Positions 63,290 through 64,000 of a stretch of DNA of 64,000 nt are shown here, piece after piece. A model generated the notes under the pieces. The model worked only from the letters and a program-made list of their open reading frames with translations, did not search any database and had not been told where the DNA came from. The stretch spans positions 1,480,780-1,544,779 of the forward strand of contig CM001167.1 of NCBI GenBank assembly GCA_000212915.1, written 5' to 3'. The number at the start of each line of letters is the position of its first letter. Position 1 is the first letter of the stretch. This stretch comes from Bacteroides coprosuis DSM 18011 (GTDB lineage: Bacteria > Bacteroidota > Bacteroidia > Bacteroidales > Bacteroidaceae). A program made the position numbers and the translations under genes.

Positions 63290-64000
63290 ATGAACAGTAA
63301 AACATTATTTGTAGCTTTTTCCACCCAAAAAGGTGGCGTTGGTAAAACTACATTCACGGTACTTGCAGCAAGTTATTTGCATTATCTGAAAGGATACAAT
63401 GTTGCGGTTGTAGATTGCGACTATCCCCAACACAGCATAACTGCTATGCGAAAACGAGATAGCGAACTGGTAAATAGTAATCAACTCTATAAACTGCTTG
63501 CGTACAATCAGTTTAAAGCTTTAAATAAAAAAGCTTATCCAATTCTTTGTGCCACATCGGGAGATGCAATTACTATTGCTTCGGAATATATTAAAAATCA
63601 TGCCAATGAAATAGATATTGTCTTTTTTGATCTTCCTGGGACAGTCAATAGTGAAGGAGTAATAGGCTCTTTAGCATCTATGGATTTTATCTTTACACCC
63701 ATTACTGCAGATAGGGTAGTATTAGAAAGTACTCTTTCATTCGCTATGACCATTAACAACCTGTTAGTACACAACGAAGAGTTCAATCTGAAAGGTTTAT
63801 ACCTGTTTTGGAACCAGGTTGATAAAAGAGAAAGGACTGACTTATATGAAGTGTATGAAAAAACGATAAGCGATTTAGAATTAAATTTGATGACTACCTA
63901 TATTCCCGATACAAAACGCTATAAAAAAGAATTGTTTGGTGATAAACCTTCCATTTTCCGTTCTACATTATTTCCGGCAGATAAACGATTGATGAGAGGT
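63290..64000 (+). CDS. traA: TraA-like ParA family ATPase, partial (runs off the window)
   Basis: An ATG at 63290 opens a frame of 237 codons to the window edge. It begins MNSKTLFVAFSTQ and has the deviant Walker A KGGVGKTT at 14-21, VVDCDYPQHSITAM, then DIVFFDLPGTVNSEGVIGSL (Walker B). It is the start of the tra region in CTnDOT-like elements, opposite to mobABC. The element presumably continues to the right. Confidence 0.88.
   Translation, partial: MNSKTLFVAFSTQKGGVGKTTFTVLAASYLHYLKGYNVAVVDCDYPQHSITAMRKRDSELVNSNQLYKLLAYNQFKALNKKAYPILCATSGDAITIASEYIKNHANEIDIVFFDLPGTVNSEGVIGSLASMDFIFTPITADRVVLESTLSFAMTINNLLVHNEEFNLKGLYLFWNQVDKRERTDLYEVYEKTISDLELNLMTTYIPDTKRYKKELFGDKPSIFRSTLFPADKRLMRG

Overview
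The window is AT-rich chromosomal DNA from a member of the Bacteroidota, most likely order Bacteroidales (a Bacteroides- or Dysgonomonas-like gut or anaerobic organism). Several independent signs agree. There are two SusC/SusD polysaccharide utilisation loci (PULs), a hybrid two-component regulator, an ECF sigma/FecR pair, lipoproteins with short N-terminal lipoboxes, promoters of the TTTG-N19-21-TAnnTTTG type, and a CTnDOT-like mobilisation region with MobA/MobB/MobC and a ParA-type TraA. No species call is possible from the sequence alone.

Layout. 1-7.1 kb is a conserved housekeeping block: the tsaD tail, cinA, rpmB, rpmG, a 50-codon DUF4295 gene, a pirin on the other strand, ftsY, rimO, and a membrane-anchored HU/LysM protein. 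7.4-16.7 kb is a small N-glycan-type PUL: SusC with an STN signalling domain, SusD, a GH18 endo-beta-N-acetylglucosaminidase lipoprotein and a DUF1735/LamG lipoprotein, with a FecR anti-sigma and a divergently placed ECF sigma. 16.8-34.6 kb is a mixed region: two near-identical tRNA-Asp genes, an ABC-F ATPase, a PHP phosphatase, an isomerase-like protein, a lipoprotein-exporter-type permease, a glycosyltransferase, DoxD/DoxA, a DnaQ-BRCT protein and several small proteins. Two genes here, a GNAT and a YceI, are broken by frameshifts.

34.7-50.9 kb is an alpha-mannan PUL. A 1359-residue hybrid two-component regulator is divergent from susC-susD-susE-GH76-GH76-GH125-GH97. The regulator keeps its sensor, receiver and AraC output, but its kinase lacks the phospho-acceptor His (Gln instead) and the ATP-lid glycines. 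The inferred pathway is surface cleavage of alpha-1,6-mannan by the GH76 lipoproteins, uptake by SusCD/E, and periplasmic trimming by GH125 and GH97.

50.9-57.2 kb carries small lipoproteins, an NAD(P)-binding oxidoreductase, a frameshifted DUF4988/DUF5074-type lipoprotein and a 5'-truncated leucine-rich-repeat gene. 57.2-59.97 kb is a mosaic of mobile-element debris (serine-recombinase remnant, ORF6N fragment) around one intact DUF6624 lipoprotein. 59.9-64 kb is the edge of an integrative conjugative element: a 3'-truncated mobC, mobB relaxase, mobA, a candidate oriT, and a divergent traA that runs off the window.

A 13-bp palindromic unit (TGACACCGACATG and its complement) occurs in three separate intergenic spots. 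The strongest candidates for something undescribed are the pseudokinase PUL regulator, the YceI frameshift on a canonical A_AAA_AAC slippery heptamer, and the HU-TM-LysM protein.
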